NCBI RefSeq assembly: GCF_000775615.1
Contig: NZ_AVPG01000024.1
Location: 1 to 52,074 of the forward strand
DNA: 52,074 bases
Source: Pontibacillus litoralis JSM 072002
Lineage (GTDB): Bacteria > Bacillota > Bacilli > Bacillales > BH030062
Reading direction: 5' to 3'
Part shown: piece by piece, positions 43,331 through 52,074 of the stretch
Layout of the letters: each line of letters begins with the position of its first letter
Position numbering within the stretch: the stretch's first letter is position 1
Notes under the pieces: model-generated
The model's database searches: none
Seen by the model: only the letters and a program-made list of their open reading frames with translations
Told to the model about the DNA's origin: nothing
Position numbers and translations under genes: made by a program

Positions 43331-44482
43331 TTATAGCCGTTCAATAATTGCTGCCGTCGACATGCCATGACCAATGCATATTGTAAGTAATCCGTACTTT
43401 CCATTTATACGTTCTAACTCATGTACTAACGTCGTCATTAATTTCACACCAGTTGCCCCTAATGGATGACCTAACGAGATAGCTCCTCCATTAACATTAA
43501 CTTTGGTCCAATCTGCTTGAAGTTCCTTTTGCCAAGCTAACACAACCGGAGCGAACGCTTCATTAATTTCGATTCGATCCATATCATCTATCGTTAAGTG
43601 TGCTTTTTGGAGTATTTTCTGCGTTGCTGGAATAACGCCATCAAGCATCAATGTTGGATTGGATCCTACAACGACGCGGTGGAGAATACGCGCTCTCGGC
43701 TTTAGTCCTAACTGCTTTGCCTTCTGTCTCTCCATCAACAATATTGCAGCTGAACCATCACTCATTTGACTAGCATTTCCAGCTGTTATAACTCCATTTT
43801 CTTTAAAAACAGGTTTTAACTTCGCTAAAGCTTCCAGTGATGTACCATTACGAGGTCCTTCGTCGCTTTCTATAAGAAGCTCGTTTCCGTCTTCATCTTG
43901 TCCTTGAACCGGATGGATTTCATATTGAAAACGTCCCATTGATATAGCCGAAAGTGCGCGTTGATGGCTTTGGTACGCATATTCATCTAATTGTTGTCGT
44001 TTCAATCCATATTTCTCAGCAATTAACTCTGCAGACACGCCTTGATGAACGATATGGTGCTTTTCATAAACGCTCTTTGGAATCGTATCCTTATTTCCAT
44101 CACTTAAAATGGGTACGCGCGTCATACTTTCTACCCCAGCAGCAATCGTAATATCCATGTCACCAGCCAAAATTTCTTGAGCTGCAAAATGAAGTGCTTG
44201 CTGACCAGATCCACACATCCGATTAATTTGGACAGCTGGAACCTCAACAGGAAACTTCGCATCAAGAGCTGCTAATCTTCCAATGTTGTAGCCTTGTTCA
44301 GCAACAGGTGAAACACATCCCATTACAATATCTTCTATCAAACCTTTTTCAATGCCTGCACGTTTCACTACTTCACTTAAAACTTGAGAAGCTAAATGGA
44401 CAGGATGAATATTTCGAAAGCATCCTTTTCGTTTCCCGACTGGTGTTCTTACTGCCTCAACAATAACAACTTCACGTGTCAT
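43331..44482 (-). CDS. Acetyl-CoA acyltransferase (thiolase)
   Basis: Thiolase of 383 residues that cleaves 3-ketoacyl-CoA in beta-oxidation. The nucleophile is C90 in NRMCGSGQQ, with GGAISLGHPLGATG carrying the active-site histidine and CIGHGMS the second cysteine. The last motif is usually CxGGG; here a His replaces one Gly. It lies 90 bp downstream of an acyl-CoA synthetase on the same strand, so the two probably form a fatty acid degradation operon. AGAAGGG precedes the ATG. Confidence 0.88.
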   Translation of the reverse strand: MTREVVIVEAVRTPVGKRKGCFRNIHPVHLASQVLSEVVKRAGIEKGLIEDIVMGCVSPVAEQGYNIGRLAALDAKFPVEVPAVQINRMCGSGQQALHFAAQEILAGDMDITIAAGVESMTRVPILSDGNKDTIPKSVYEKHHIVHQGVSAELIAEKYGLKRQQLDEYAYQSHQRALSAISMGRFQYEIHPVQGQDEDGNELLIESDEGPRNGTSLEALAKLKPVFKENGVITAGNASQMSDGSAAILLMERQKAKQLGLKPRARILHRVVVGSNPTLMLDGVIPATQKILQKAHLTIDDMDRIEINEAFAPVVLAWQKELQADWTKVNVNGGAISLGHPLGATGVKLMTTLVHELERINGKYGLLTICIGHGMSTAAIIERL

Positions 44483-44539
44483 TTCAACCCTTCTCTCATT
44501 GATTTATATGTATGTAAGAAACAGAGACTTTACTTGATG

Positions 44540-44581
44540 AAGGAGTAAAAGAAAGGAGACTCCCCCCTTCCTTTACTCCTT
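44540..44581 (-). other. Intercistronic stem-loop, synthetase / thiolase
   Basis: AAGGAGTAAA (44540-44549) pairs perfectly with TTTACTCCTT (44572-44581), with further purine/pyrimidine pairing inside. It includes the synthetase stop codon and has no T run on the minus strand. It is more likely an mRNA stability or partial-termination element than a full terminator. Confidence 0.55.
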
Positions 44582-46189
44582 TGAAGATGCGAAATGTTCA
44601 TTCAAACTATCACGTAATGCACGTTTCAAAAACTTTCCGACAGACGTTTTAGGGATTTCTTCCATGAAGACGATTTCATCTGGAAGCCACCATTTGGCGA
44701 ATTGTAGTGCTAAAAAGTCGTACAGTTCCTCTTTCGAAACCGTCTTCCCTTCATGGCAAACGACACAGGCTAGAGGTCTTTCTTGCCACTTCTCATGGGG
44801 AATTGCAATAACTGCTGCTTCATACACTGCCTCATGTGCCATAAGTGTATTTTCTAAGTCAACAGAAGAAATCCACTCACCACCGCTTTTTACTAAGTCT
44901 TTCGTACGGTCAACAATTTTGATAGCCCCTTCTTCATCCACCGTTACAACATCTCCTGTATAGAGCCAGCCATCTTGAAACGCCTGTTGTGTTCTCTCGT
45001 CCTTATAATATTCATCAGCAATCCACGGGCCACGTAACAATAATTCACCCATTTCCTTTCCATCCCAAGCCACTTCTCCGTTTTTCCCCATCACCTTCAT
45101 CTCAAGTCCCGGAGCCAAAACACCTTGCTTAGCACGAATGTTAAGAATCTCTTCCTCTGGTAAATCCATTTGATAACTTTTTAATGTCGACATTGCCGCA
45201 AGTGGTGTCGTTTCCGTCATACCATAAGCAGGTATACATGGAATATTATATTTTAATTCAAATTCTTGTATCACACTTTTCGGAGATGCTGAACCACCGC
45301 TTAGTACTGCTCGTAAACTACTCGTATCGTACTGACCTGTATCAAGTTCCCTTAATAAACCGAGCCAAATAGTTGGTACACCAGCTGTAATAGTGACTTT
45401 TTGTGTATCAATTAATTCCGCTAGTGCCTTCGGTGTAAATTGTGGACCAGGCATGACTTGTGTTGTACCAAACCAAACAGAGAGAAATGGTAATCCCCAC
45501 GCATTTACGTGGAACATTGGTACAACAGGCATGGCTACATCCGCTTCCCGAACACCTCCCATATCAGCTAAACCTAATGCCATACTGTGTAACACAATAG
45601 AACGATGTGAATACACAACACCTTTTGGATTACCAGTAGTAGCAGATGTATAACACATACCAGCTGGTGCGTGTTCATCTAAATCTTTTTTGAATTCATA
45701 AGTTGGATCAGCATCTTTCAGAAGAGATTCATAATGATAGACAGGGCTTAGTGTGGTTTCAGGTAGCTCGTCTTTATCTGTCATAATGACGTAAGCTTCT
45801 ACTGTGTTTAAATTAGTTTGGACAGCTTCAACGAGTGGAAGAATGTCTTCATCTATGAGCAACACTTTATCTTCAGCGTGGTTTACAATGTAGGAAACGT
45901 GTTGTGGCGATAAGCGAATATTAATGGTGTGTAATACAGCTCCAATACCTGGAATAGCAAAGTATGCTTCCAGATGACGATGGTGATTCCAAGCTAGCGT
46001 TCCAACACGTTCGCCTTCTTGAACACCTAGCTTTTTCAGTGCATGAGATAACTTTCTCGTACGTTTGCCGAGCTCTTTATAGTTTACTCGGTGAATTCCA
46101 TCCAGCGTCCGAGAAATAACTTCCTTCTTAGGAAAAAACTTCTCCGCTCGCTCCATCATCATTGGTAATAATAAAGGTGTATTCATCAT
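44573..46189 (-). CDS. Fatty acid-CoA ligase (AMP-forming)
   Basis: Acyl-activating enzyme of 538 residues. The P-loop motif is YTSATTGNPKGVVYSHR, followed by AYGMTETTP, the hinge region GDVVTVDEEGAIKIVDRTKD and the C-terminal catalytic lysine in PKTSVGKFLKR. It joins a medium- or long-chain fatty acid to CoA using ATP. A thiolase follows and a cre site lies 125 bp upstream, so carbon catabolite repression is expected. GGAGG is 11 nt before the ATG. Confidence 0.9.
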   Translation of the reverse strand: MMNTPLLLPMMMERAEKFFPKKEVISRTLDGIHRVNYKELGKRTRKLSHALKKLGVQEGERVGTLAWNHHRHLEAYFAIPGIGAVLHTINIRLSPQHVSYIVNHAEDKVLLIDEDILPLVEAVQTNLNTVEAYVIMTDKDELPETTLSPVYHYESLLKDADPTYEFKKDLDEHAPAGMCYTSATTGNPKGVVYSHRSIVLHSMALGLADMGGVREADVAMPVVPMFHVNAWGLPFLSVWFGTTQVMPGPQFTPKALAELIDTQKVTITAGVPTIWLGLLRELDTGQYDTSSLRAVLSGGSASPKSVIQEFELKYNIPCIPAYGMTETTPLAAMSTLKSYQMDLPEEEILNIRAKQGVLAPGLEMKVMGKNGEVAWDGKEMGELLLRGPWIADEYYKDERTQQAFQDGWLYTGDVVTVDEEGAIKIVDRTKDLVKSGGEWISSVDLENTLMAHEAVYEAAVIAIPHEKWQERPLACVVCHEGKTVSKEELYDFLALQFAKWWLPDEIVFMEEIPKTSVGKFLKRALRDSLNEHFASSKE

Positions 46190-46313
46190 ATATTATCGTA
46201 CCTCCATTTGGTTTTTTTTGTAAACAAAGATCGTTCGCACCCCTTTTTATTTACATGGCTTTATCAATCGGACATTCGATAAAAAGGTAGTACCTATATC
46301 CCCTCACCTTCTT

Positions 46314-46327
46314 TGATAACGCTTACA
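46314..46327 (-). promoter_or_regulatory. cre site (CcpA) upstream of the acyl-CoA synthetase
   Basis: The minus-strand reading TGTAAGCGTTATCA matches TGNAARCGNWWWCA at every position. Nearby, AGGTA-G-TACCT (about 46288-46298) is a further small palindrome. Confidence 0.75.
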
Positions 46328-46404
46328 ACAAACATCTCTTGTGCTCTTTTTAACAACCTTACTTAACTATAATTTCACGTACTAGAGTAAAATCCCTGCT
46401 ATAT

Positions 46405-47220
46405 TTAAGAATTTTCTGTATTATTCTTAGATAATTCTATTTCTGGGTAATGTTCTGGATGTAATAGTTGAGCCAGTTGCTGCAAGCCAATAAGCAATCT
46501 CGGAGAAGGTCGACAATAATAAGCTTCTTGCAACGTGTAAATGCGGTCATGACGAACAGCACTCACCTCTTCCCATTGCGGCCTCTTTCGAATCAATTCT
46601 GGGTTCATTTTCTTCTCCGCTATCCCTACCCAAACCATACAAATGATATCTGGATTACGCCGGCGCACTTCCTCCCAATCTGTTTTCACATTTGCACGAG
46701 GATCGGAAGCGAATACATTCAATGCGCCTGCGAGCTCACTGATTTCTGTCAACCAATTCATTCCACCAGGAGTAAAGATAGGCTTCGGCCACCATTCCCA
46801 ATACAGCGTCGGTTTATCCGTGATTCCTGATGCAATTTGTCGATAGTTTGCTAGAATTTCTCTGTATCTTTCTGCAACACGCTTCGCCTTTTCATACGTA
46901 CCAGTATGCTCCCCAACAGTTATAAGATCTTCCGCAATCTCTTCTAAAGAATTCGGATTTAACACGATGTAAGGTAAGTTCCGCTTCCTTAACTCTTCGA
47001 TATTCTTTTCCATACCAGGTACACTTAAGGAGGCTAATACGAGATCAGGGTGCAATGATTCTACCTTATCCATATCAATCGATAAATCCGAACCTACTTG
47101 TGGTAACTGTCTTACTTCTTCTGGCCAATCAGAATATTGGTCAACCCCTACTAATTGATCCGTTAAATCTAAGTATCCGACTAGCTCCGTATTGCTTGGA
47201 CAAATGGAAATAAGTCGCAT
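46405..47220 (-). CDS. Cobalamin-binding-type periplasmic protein without signal peptide
   Basis: BtuF/FecB-like protein of 271 residues. It opens directly with the fold (MRLISICPSNTELVGYLDL) and keeps DLVLASLSVPGMEKNIEEL, TPGGMNWLTEISELAGALN and a C-terminal RPSPRLLIGLQQLAQLL. No lipobox or signal peptide precedes it, and the ATG follows a strong GGGGGGGA. No permease is adjacent. It may bind corrinoids inside the cell or be exported another way. Monocistronic. Confidence 0.8.
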   Translation of the reverse strand: MRLISICPSNTELVGYLDLTDQLVGVDQYSDWPEEVRQLPQVGSDLSIDMDKVESLHPDLVLASLSVPGMEKNIEELRKRNLPYIVLNPNSLEEIAEDLITVGEHTGTYEKAKRVAERYREILANYRQIASGITDKPTLYWEWWPKPIFTPGGMNWLTEISELAGALNVFASDPRANVKTDWEEVRRRNPDIICMVWVGIAEKKMNPELIRKRPQWEEVSAVRHDRIYTLQEAYYCRPSPRLLIGLQQLAQLLHPEHYPEIELSKNNTENS

Positions 47221-47398
47221 GCTTTCCCCCCCTAATGTATTCTATAACTTTTTGAATAGTATAACATTTCTGTGGCTTATAAAGAAAACGGTTGAACCTT
47301 TATTTAACTGAAATGGTTTGATATGATCAAAATGTGAAACTAACAGTCTTTTTTAAACGTATATAAAGGAAGCTTGCAAAATGCAAAGGTGGGATAAA

Positions 47399-48124
47399 AT
47401 GATTGAAATAAATCACGTAACGAAAAGCTTCTCTACGAGTAAAAAAGCAGTCGACAATCTCAACTTAACAATACCAGCTGGGAAAATCTTCGGATTCCTC
47501 GGCCCTAATGGTGCTGGTAAATCCACAACTATTAAAATGATGACGGGAATTCTTCCTATTGATGAAGGAAGCATCACCATAAATGGATTTGATATTACAA
47601 AGCATCCAATTGAAGCAAAGAAAATATTTGGCTACGTACCAGATAGCCCTGACTTATTTTTGCGTTTAAAAGGTATTGAGTATTTAAATTTTATTGGTGA
47701 TGTGTATGATGTGCCTTCCGATGTTCGCCAAGAAAAAATAGCATACCTCACGAAGACTTTCGGTATTTATGACGCTTTAAATGACACGATTCAAACGTAT
47801 TCCCACGGCATGCGCCAAAAAATAATTGTCAGTGGTGTATTGCTTCACGAACCGAAAGTATGGATTTTAGATGAACCATTAACAGGGCTTGACCCGAAAT
47901 CCTCTTATTCTCTAAAAGAAATGATGCGAGAACATGCCCAGAAAGGATATACGGTATTTTTCTCTACTCACGTATTAGAAGTAGTTGAGCAGCTATGTGA
48001 TGAGGTAGCCATTATTAATGAGGGAACATTGTTATTCCATGGAACATTGGAAGAAATGCGCACTAAATTCACCTCTGATGGTTCATTAGAGCAAATGTTC
48101 TTGGAGTTGACGAATCATGAATAA
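47399..48124 (+). CDS. ABC exporter ATPase
   Basis: ATPase of 241 residues. Walker A GPNGAGKST at 35-43, signature YSHGMRQKI, Walker B VWILDEPLTGLDPKS. The start ATG 47399 follows AAGGTGGG at 5 nt; the frame also opens at 47381. The stop overlaps the permease start by 8 bp. It resembles the YthP type of two-gene exporters in Bacillus, whose substrate I do not know. Confidence 0.85.
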   Translation: MIEINHVTKSFSTSKKAVDNLNLTIPAGKIFGFLGPNGAGKSTTIKMMTGILPIDEGSITINGFDITKHPIEAKKIFGYVPDSPDLFLRLKGIEYLNFIGDVYDVPSDVRQEKIAYLTKTFGIYDALNDTIQTYSHGMRQKIIVSGVLLHEPKVWILDEPLTGLDPKSSYSLKEMMREHAQKGYTVFFSTHVLEVVEQLCDEVAIINEGTLLFHGTLEEMRTKFTSDGSLEQMFLELTNHE

Positions 48125-49754
48125 AACATTTTTACTATCCAAAATGATTCTTACGTTATCATTTTCAGAACTTTTTAAAGATACGCGTGCAAAACGTAAT
48201 GCCTTTTTTGTTTTTTTAGGGTTTCTTCCACTAATTGTTATATGGCTTTATATCTTATCTAGCATTATCAGCTCATCGATATACATACTAGCACCATCAG
48301 ATAATGAGCCGATCATATTAGGAATACTATTTGTCTTAACTGCCATTATTACGGTATTATTCAGTATTCCTTCTGTCATTTCTTCTTATTATTTTGCAGA
48401 TGACATGGAAAACTATTTAACAATGCCATTTCACCCGTACCAACTAGTAATCGGAAAATCTCTCGCCCCGTTACTAATTACTTATATGGTAAACCTTGCA
48501 ATCCTAGCACCTACTATGATTTTTTACGGAATGGCTACAGGAAGCGGCATCTTATATGTGTGCCTGAGCATCTTTATTTTCATCCTATTTCCTATCATTC
48601 CGTTCATAGTTGCAGCACTAATTGTTATGCTTGGGATGCGATACGTGAATATTGCTAAAAATAAAGACCGTTCCAAAGTGTATGCAGGCATTTTTTCTTT
48701 AGTATTCATTATTGGCTTTAATATCATCATTCGGTTAAATACGAATTCCAATCAAATGTCACAAGAAATTGGTAGTTGGTTGAATCAGCAAGAGCAATTG
48801 GTATGGCAGGTCACAAAGTTATTCCCTAGTGCTTATGTAGCTACCAACACCTTAACTAGTTCAACGTGGTGGATGATGATACTGTTCCTTATTCTATTTA
48901 TCGTGCTAACCGCACTTGCACTCTATCTATTTATTACAATCGGACAGCGAATGTACTTTAAAGGTATGCTTGGGATTAATAAAGGAGGGAAAGGGAAAAA
49001 GAAACAACATATTGAAAAGAGAATAGGGTCTAATCCAACACTTGTAACATTAACAAAGAAAGAATTAAAAACAATCGTACGAACACCTAACTTTTTTATG
49101 AATTGTATTGTGCAAAGTTTATTCTTGCCTGTTTTCTTTGTCGCGATGATTGCTTTCGATGATAGCATTGGATCCATCGCATCATTCATACAAAGTTCAA
49201 ATGAAGTAAACGTCTTATTAACAACATTTTCTATCACTGTATTTATGCTTGGTATTAACTTGACGGCAACATCATCGATTTCAAGAGATGGGCAGTGGTG
49301 GTTTACCAACCTTTATATCCCGATAGAGCCTAAGACTGTCATATACAGCAAAGTTATAACGGCTTGGATTATAGAAGGGATCTCCATCATTTTACTCGGT
49401 GGTATCTTTCTATACTTAGGTGTACCAACCATTCCTTTGCTGATGTGGGGTATTCTAGTAACCATGGTAAGTTGGATAAGTGGCACTTTAGGAACAATTA
49501 TAGATTTACATTATCCTGCATTGAATTGGACAGATGAACAAGAAATATTTAAAATGCGCTACATTCCGCTTCTTAGCTTCCTCATTCAAATTTTTGTGTT
49601 TGGTGCAGCTATATTGGCTATATGGCGTCTTCCGTATTTCACAGGTGTATGGCAAACGTTTCTTGCTATGAGTGTTGTTCTTGTCATTGCGATTTACTTA
49701 GGCAACCATCTATTAAAAAAGGCCATTCAAAAACATTATTTTCATATGTTATAA
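48117..49754 (+). CDS. Large ABC exporter permease
   Basis: Membrane protein of 545 residues with about 12 helices and a basic cytoplasmic stretch near the middle (GKGKKKQHIEKR, about 285-300), so it looks like two six-helix halves. It is the partner of the ATPase before it, to which it is coupled by the ATGAATAA overlap. YthQ-like by size and layout. The substrate is unknown. A composite repeat with a terminator follows. Confidence 0.82.
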   Translation: MNKTFLLSKMILTLSFSELFKDTRAKRNAFFVFLGFLPLIVIWLYILSSIISSSIYILAPSDNEPIILGILFVLTAIITVLFSIPSVISSYYFADDMENYLTMPFHPYQLVIGKSLAPLLITYMVNLAILAPTMIFYGMATGSGILYVCLSIFIFILFPIIPFIVAALIVMLGMRYVNIAKNKDRSKVYAGIFSLVFIIGFNIIIRLNTNSNQMSQEIGSWLNQQEQLVWQVTKLFPSAYVATNTLTSSTWWMMILFLILFIVLTALALYLFITIGQRMYFKGMLGINKGGKGKKKQHIEKRIGSNPTLVTLTKKELKTIVRTPNFFMNCIVQSLFLPVFFVAMIAFDDSIGSIASFIQSSNEVNVLLTTFSITVFMLGINLTATSSISRDGQWWFTNLYIPIEPKTVIYSKVITAWIIEGISIILLGGIFLYLGVPTIPLLMWGILVTMVSWISGTLGTIIDLHYPALNWTDEQEIFKMRYIPLLSFLIQIFVFGAAILAIWRLPYFTGVWQTFLAMSVVLVIAIYLGNHLLKKAIQKHYFHML

Positions 49755-49886
49755 AAGAGGTTGGGACATAACCATGAAAATCAAAAAGGCGCATGAAATC
49801 ACATTTAAAAACCTTGACTTCATGCGCTTTCTATTTTGGGAAAATCAGAAATTTCATTGATATCTTAACTTCTGTCCCCGCCTCTT
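49755..49886. repeat. Composite stem-loop repeat with GGTTGGGACATAA-type arms
   Basis: AAGAGGTTGGGACATAA (49755-49771) pairs with TTCTGTCCCCGCCTCTT (49870-49886) with three mismatches. The 98-nt interior holds a strong terminator hairpin. The TTGGGACATAA arm resembles an intergenic repeat I recall from low-GC Firmicutes, in several copies per genome. Only one copy is seen here. Confidence 0.6.
49789..49837 (+). terminator. Terminator after the ABC permease
   Basis: GCGCATGAA (49789-49797) pairs with TTCATGCGC (49819-49827) and is followed by TTTCTATTTT; flanking AAAG/CTTT and TCA/TGA pairs extend the stem. Confidence 0.8.
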
Positions 49887-49895
49887 CATAATTAT

Positions 49896-50318
49896 TTATT
49901 TGACAATCATAACAGGACAAGGTGCACCATGTGATACTTTATGAGAAACGCTACCTAATACCATCTCTTGAATAGCGTTTAAGCCTCTACTTCCTATCAC
50001 AATGACATCCATTTCTTCCTCTTTAGCAAAACGGTTAATAGTAGGACCAGGTTCTCCTTTTAATAATTTATATTCAAAAGTAACCCCTTCCTCTTCTAGA
50101 ATCTGTTCAATAGGTCGAATTCGTTCATGTCGAACAGCTTCTAAGTAGGCACCATTTCCTCCACTACTAATGACATCGTGTTTGGAAGATACGGCATCTA
50201 CTACATATACGACAGTCACCTTTGCATTTGAATCCCCTTTTGCTAAGTACGCTGCATGCTTTGCTGCTGTTTCTGCATGTTTGGAGCCATCTGCTGCTAG
50301 TAAAATATGCTTATACAT
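49896..50318 (-). CDS. Universal stress protein UspA-type
   Basis: Nucleotide-binding protein of 140 residues. The ATP-binding pattern G-x2-G-x9-G-S/T is present as GSRGLNAIQEMVLGSVS near the C terminus, and the N terminus YKHILLAADGS has the first strand and Asp. UspA proteins bind ATP and aid stress survival. It is divergent from the SulP gene; UspA proteins often lie near SulP transporters, so a shared role in anion or bicarbonate balance is possible. Confidence 0.9.
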   Translation of the reverse strand: MYKHILLAADGSKHAETAAKHAAYLAKGDSNAKVTVVYVVDAVSSKHDVISSGGNGAYLEAVRHERIRPIEQILEEEGVTFEYKLLKGEPGPTINRFAKEEEMDVIVIGSRGLNAIQEMVLGSVSHKVSHGAPCPVMIVK

Positions 50319-50470
50319 CTATTTATCCACCTCACTAAACTTATTTTTCCCATCATACCACGTTTCTGCAATTATTCACCATCGGAAAAAATTCAGACAT
50401 AAAAATGTCACTTTTACCTTACCACCCTCTAAATAGAAGAAATCAATAGATTTTAAAAGAAAACAACACA

Positions 50471-50484
50471 TTAAAACGCTTACA
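50471..50484. promoter_or_regulatory. cre-like site before the SulP gene
   Basis: The minus-strand reading TGTAAGCGTTTTAA has one mismatch to TGNAARCGNWWWCA. It lies 110 bp before the SulP start and upstream of a -10 TATAAT near 50513. Confidence 0.4.
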
Positions 50485-50593
50485 TGGCGTTATTTGATTT
50501 TCCTACTTCATGTTATAATCTGATTCGTTGCAATCGGTTAAGACTTTCGATATGGTCGATAGTCATTATAAAAAATAAGAGAGAGGTGTTGTT

Positions 50594-52048
50594 TTGAACA
50601 TCGAAACAATGAAAAGAGAATGGTTCGGTAATGTGAAAGGAGATATTCTTTCAGGCGTATTAGTGGCGCTCGCCCTTATTCCTGAAGCAATTGCTTTTTC
50701 CTTAATTGCCGGTGTAGATCCTATGGTTGGTCTATATGCTTCATTCTGTATTGCAGTTGTAATTGCATTTATCGGTGGACGTCCTGGTATGATTTCTGCT
50801 GCAACAGGTGCGATGGCTTTATTAATGGTTACCCTTGTAGCAGAACACGGTTTGGAGTATTTACTAGCAGCAACGATTTTAACAGGGGTCATTCAACTTA
50901 TTTTTGGCTTGTTAAAAGTCGGTCGCTTCATGAAATTCATTCCCAGATCTGTTATGGTTGGATTCGTGAATTCATTAGCTATTTTAATTTTCATGGCTCA
51001 GTTAGAACATTTCGTTGGCGCTAACGTCTACATGTATTTAATGGTTGTAGGTTCTTTGGCGATTATTTACATGTTGCCCCTCGTTACGAAAACGATCCCT
51101 TCACCACTAGTTGCGATTATCGTCATGACAATTGTTGCGATTACAACTGGTGTCAACGTAAAAACGGTTGGTGATATGGGTGAATTAGTGGCTGAATTAC
51201 CTATATTCCTCATTCCAGATATACCGTTAACATTAGAGACGTTGAAAATCATCTTCCCGTATTCTTTAGCACTTGCGATGGTAGGTTTATTAGAATCATT
51301 GTTAACTGCACAAATTGTCGATGATATGACAGATACTACAAGTGACAAGAACAAAGAAGCTCGCGGGCAAGGGATAGCAAACATTGTTGCAGGATTCTTT
51401 GGTGGTATGGCTGGTTGTGCAATGATTGGACAATCTGTTATCAACGTGAAAGCAGGTGGGCGCGGCCGTTTATCTACACTTGTTGCCGGTATCTTCTTAA
51501 TGATGCTAATCGTCATGTTCCAGGATATTCTCGTACAAATTCCAATGGCTGCTTTAGTTGGAGTAATGTTCATGGTTTCTATCGGGACGTTTGATTGGTC
51601 TTCTTTAAAGACGCTACACCTAATGCCTAAGACAGATGCTGCCGTGATGATTGTAACAGTAGTAACCGTTGTATATACACACGATTTATCCAAAGGTGTT
51701 ATTGCAGGTGTACTATTAAGCGCGATTTTCTTCGTAGCCAAAATTTCGAATACCAAAGTAGAGAAAACGTTCGATGAACAACGCAACAAGCGTATGTACA
51801 TTGTAAAAGGAGAAATGTTCTTCGCTTCGGTTTCCACTATTCCATCTCAATTTGATTACAAAGAAGAAGGAATCGATGCTGTTGTGATCGACTTCAGTCA
51901 AACCCACGTATGGGACGACTCTGCTGTTGGAGCGATTGACAAGGTTTTAATGAAGTTTAAAGAGCAAGGTAAACAAGTAGAAATCATTGGACTTAATGAA
52001 GATAGTACAACGCTAGTCAACAAACTAGCTGTTCATGATAAAAACTAA
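50594..52048 (+). CDS. SulP family anion transporter
   Basis: Transporter of 484 residues. The start is a TTG at 50594 with AGAGGTG 5 nt upstream; the first ATG (50609) is too far. About 10-12 helices (from 20 to about 385) contain [12 protein letters not shown] and [21 protein letters not shown] cytoplasmic STAS domain (about 400-484) has [20 protein letters not shown]. Members carry sulfate or bicarbonate; the gene context gives no sulfate enzyme, so the ion is open. Divergent from uspA. Confidence 0.88.
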   Translation: MNIETMKREWFGNVKGDILSGVLVALALIPEAIAFSLIAGVDPMVGLYASFCIAVVIAFIGGRPGMISAATGAMALLMVTLVAEHGLEYLLAATILTGVIQLIFGLLKVGRFMKFIPRSVMVGFVNSLAILIFMAQLEHFVGANVYMYLMVVGSLAIIYMLPLVTKTIPSPLVAIIVMTIVAITTGVNVKTVGDMGELVAELPIFLIPDIPLTLETLKIIFPYSLALAMVGLLESLLTAQIVDDMTDTTSDKNKEARGQGIANIVAGFFGGMAGCAMIGQSVINVKAGGRGRLSTLVAGIFLMMLIVMFQDILVQIPMAALVGVMFMVSIGTFDWSSLKTLHLMPKTDAAVMIVTVVTVVYTHDLSKGVIAGVLLSAIFFVAKISNTKVEKTFDEQRNKRMYIVKGEMFFASVSTIPSQFDYKEEGIDAVVIDFSQTHVWDDSAVGAIDKVLMKFKEQGKQVEIIGLNEDSTTLVNKLAVHDKN

Positions 52049-52074
52049 TCGAGTAGAGGGAAAAGTTAAGTAAC

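Noticed and set aside
50566-51907. Minus-strand frames of 108, 256 and 63 residues within the SulP gene
   Set aside because: Antisense to a complete transporter with clear family motifs, without their own start signals.

Overview
The window is about 52 kb of low-GC chromosome from an endospore-forming Bacillaceae, probably a salt-tolerant genus close to Oceanobacillus or Virgibacillus. Spore genes (two alpha/beta SASPs, YheCD, YhaL, YjcZ and YuzL families), strong GGAGG ribosome binding sites, ScoC, PrsA and TRAP-type regulation of trpP support the family. The genus is a guess. There are no rRNA or tRNA genes, no CRISPR array, no insertion sequence and no prophage. The backbone follows the hit - trpP - yhaH - scoC - yhaI - yhaJ - prsA - yhaL - yhaM - yhaN - yhaO - yhaP - yhaQ - yhzD - yheA - yheB - yheCD order I recall from Bacillus subtilis, with accessory blocks placed into it.

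Region by region. 1-5.4 kb: a cell-surface module on the minus strand. It holds a 33-residue membrane peptide, a response regulator with a SARP/BTAD output, an unexplained GC-rich inverted-repeat element plus terminator, an LPNTG-anchored adhesin with five SdrD-type B repeats, and the start of another membrane protein at the window edge. 5.5-7.3 kb: hit, trpP with a TRAP target over its ribosome binding site, and yhaH. 7.3-11.2 kb: the glycine betaine importer OpuA and a divergent GbsR-type repressor. 11.3-17.9 kb: scoC, yhaI, yhaJ, small membrane and spore proteins, prsA, yhaL, an MFS transporter, the exoribonuclease yhaM and a second GbsR-type regulator. 18-28.5 kb: the YhaNO ATPase/nuclease pair, the YhaPQ exporter, yheA, yheB and yheCD with a sigma-E-like promoter. 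28.5-36.9 kb: a CstR-like sulfur sensor, a PucR-type regulator with msmX, two inverted SASP genes, fumC, a phospholipase-like protein, a UMF1 transporter and an NAD(P)-binding protein. 37-43 kb: a chemoreceptor with a sigma-D promoter, an IDEAL protein, a WrbA-like flavoprotein behind an operator-like palindrome, a CDF metal exporter, a GNAT enzyme and a collagen-like repeat protein with a sigma-K-like promoter. 43.3-52 kb: a cre-marked acyl-CoA synthetase/thiolase pair, a cobalamin-binding-type protein without a signal peptide, an ABC exporter, a UspA protein and a SulP transporter.

Most genes belong to known families. The least explained pieces are the element at 4021-4088 between the response regulator and the adhesin, the tRNA-T-arm-like hairpin in the leader of the SASP gene at 31900, the palindrome at the start of wrbA transcription, and the small membrane peptide at 5337-5438. 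No single new multi-gene system stands out. The surface module with its own regulator is the best candidate for undescribed biology.
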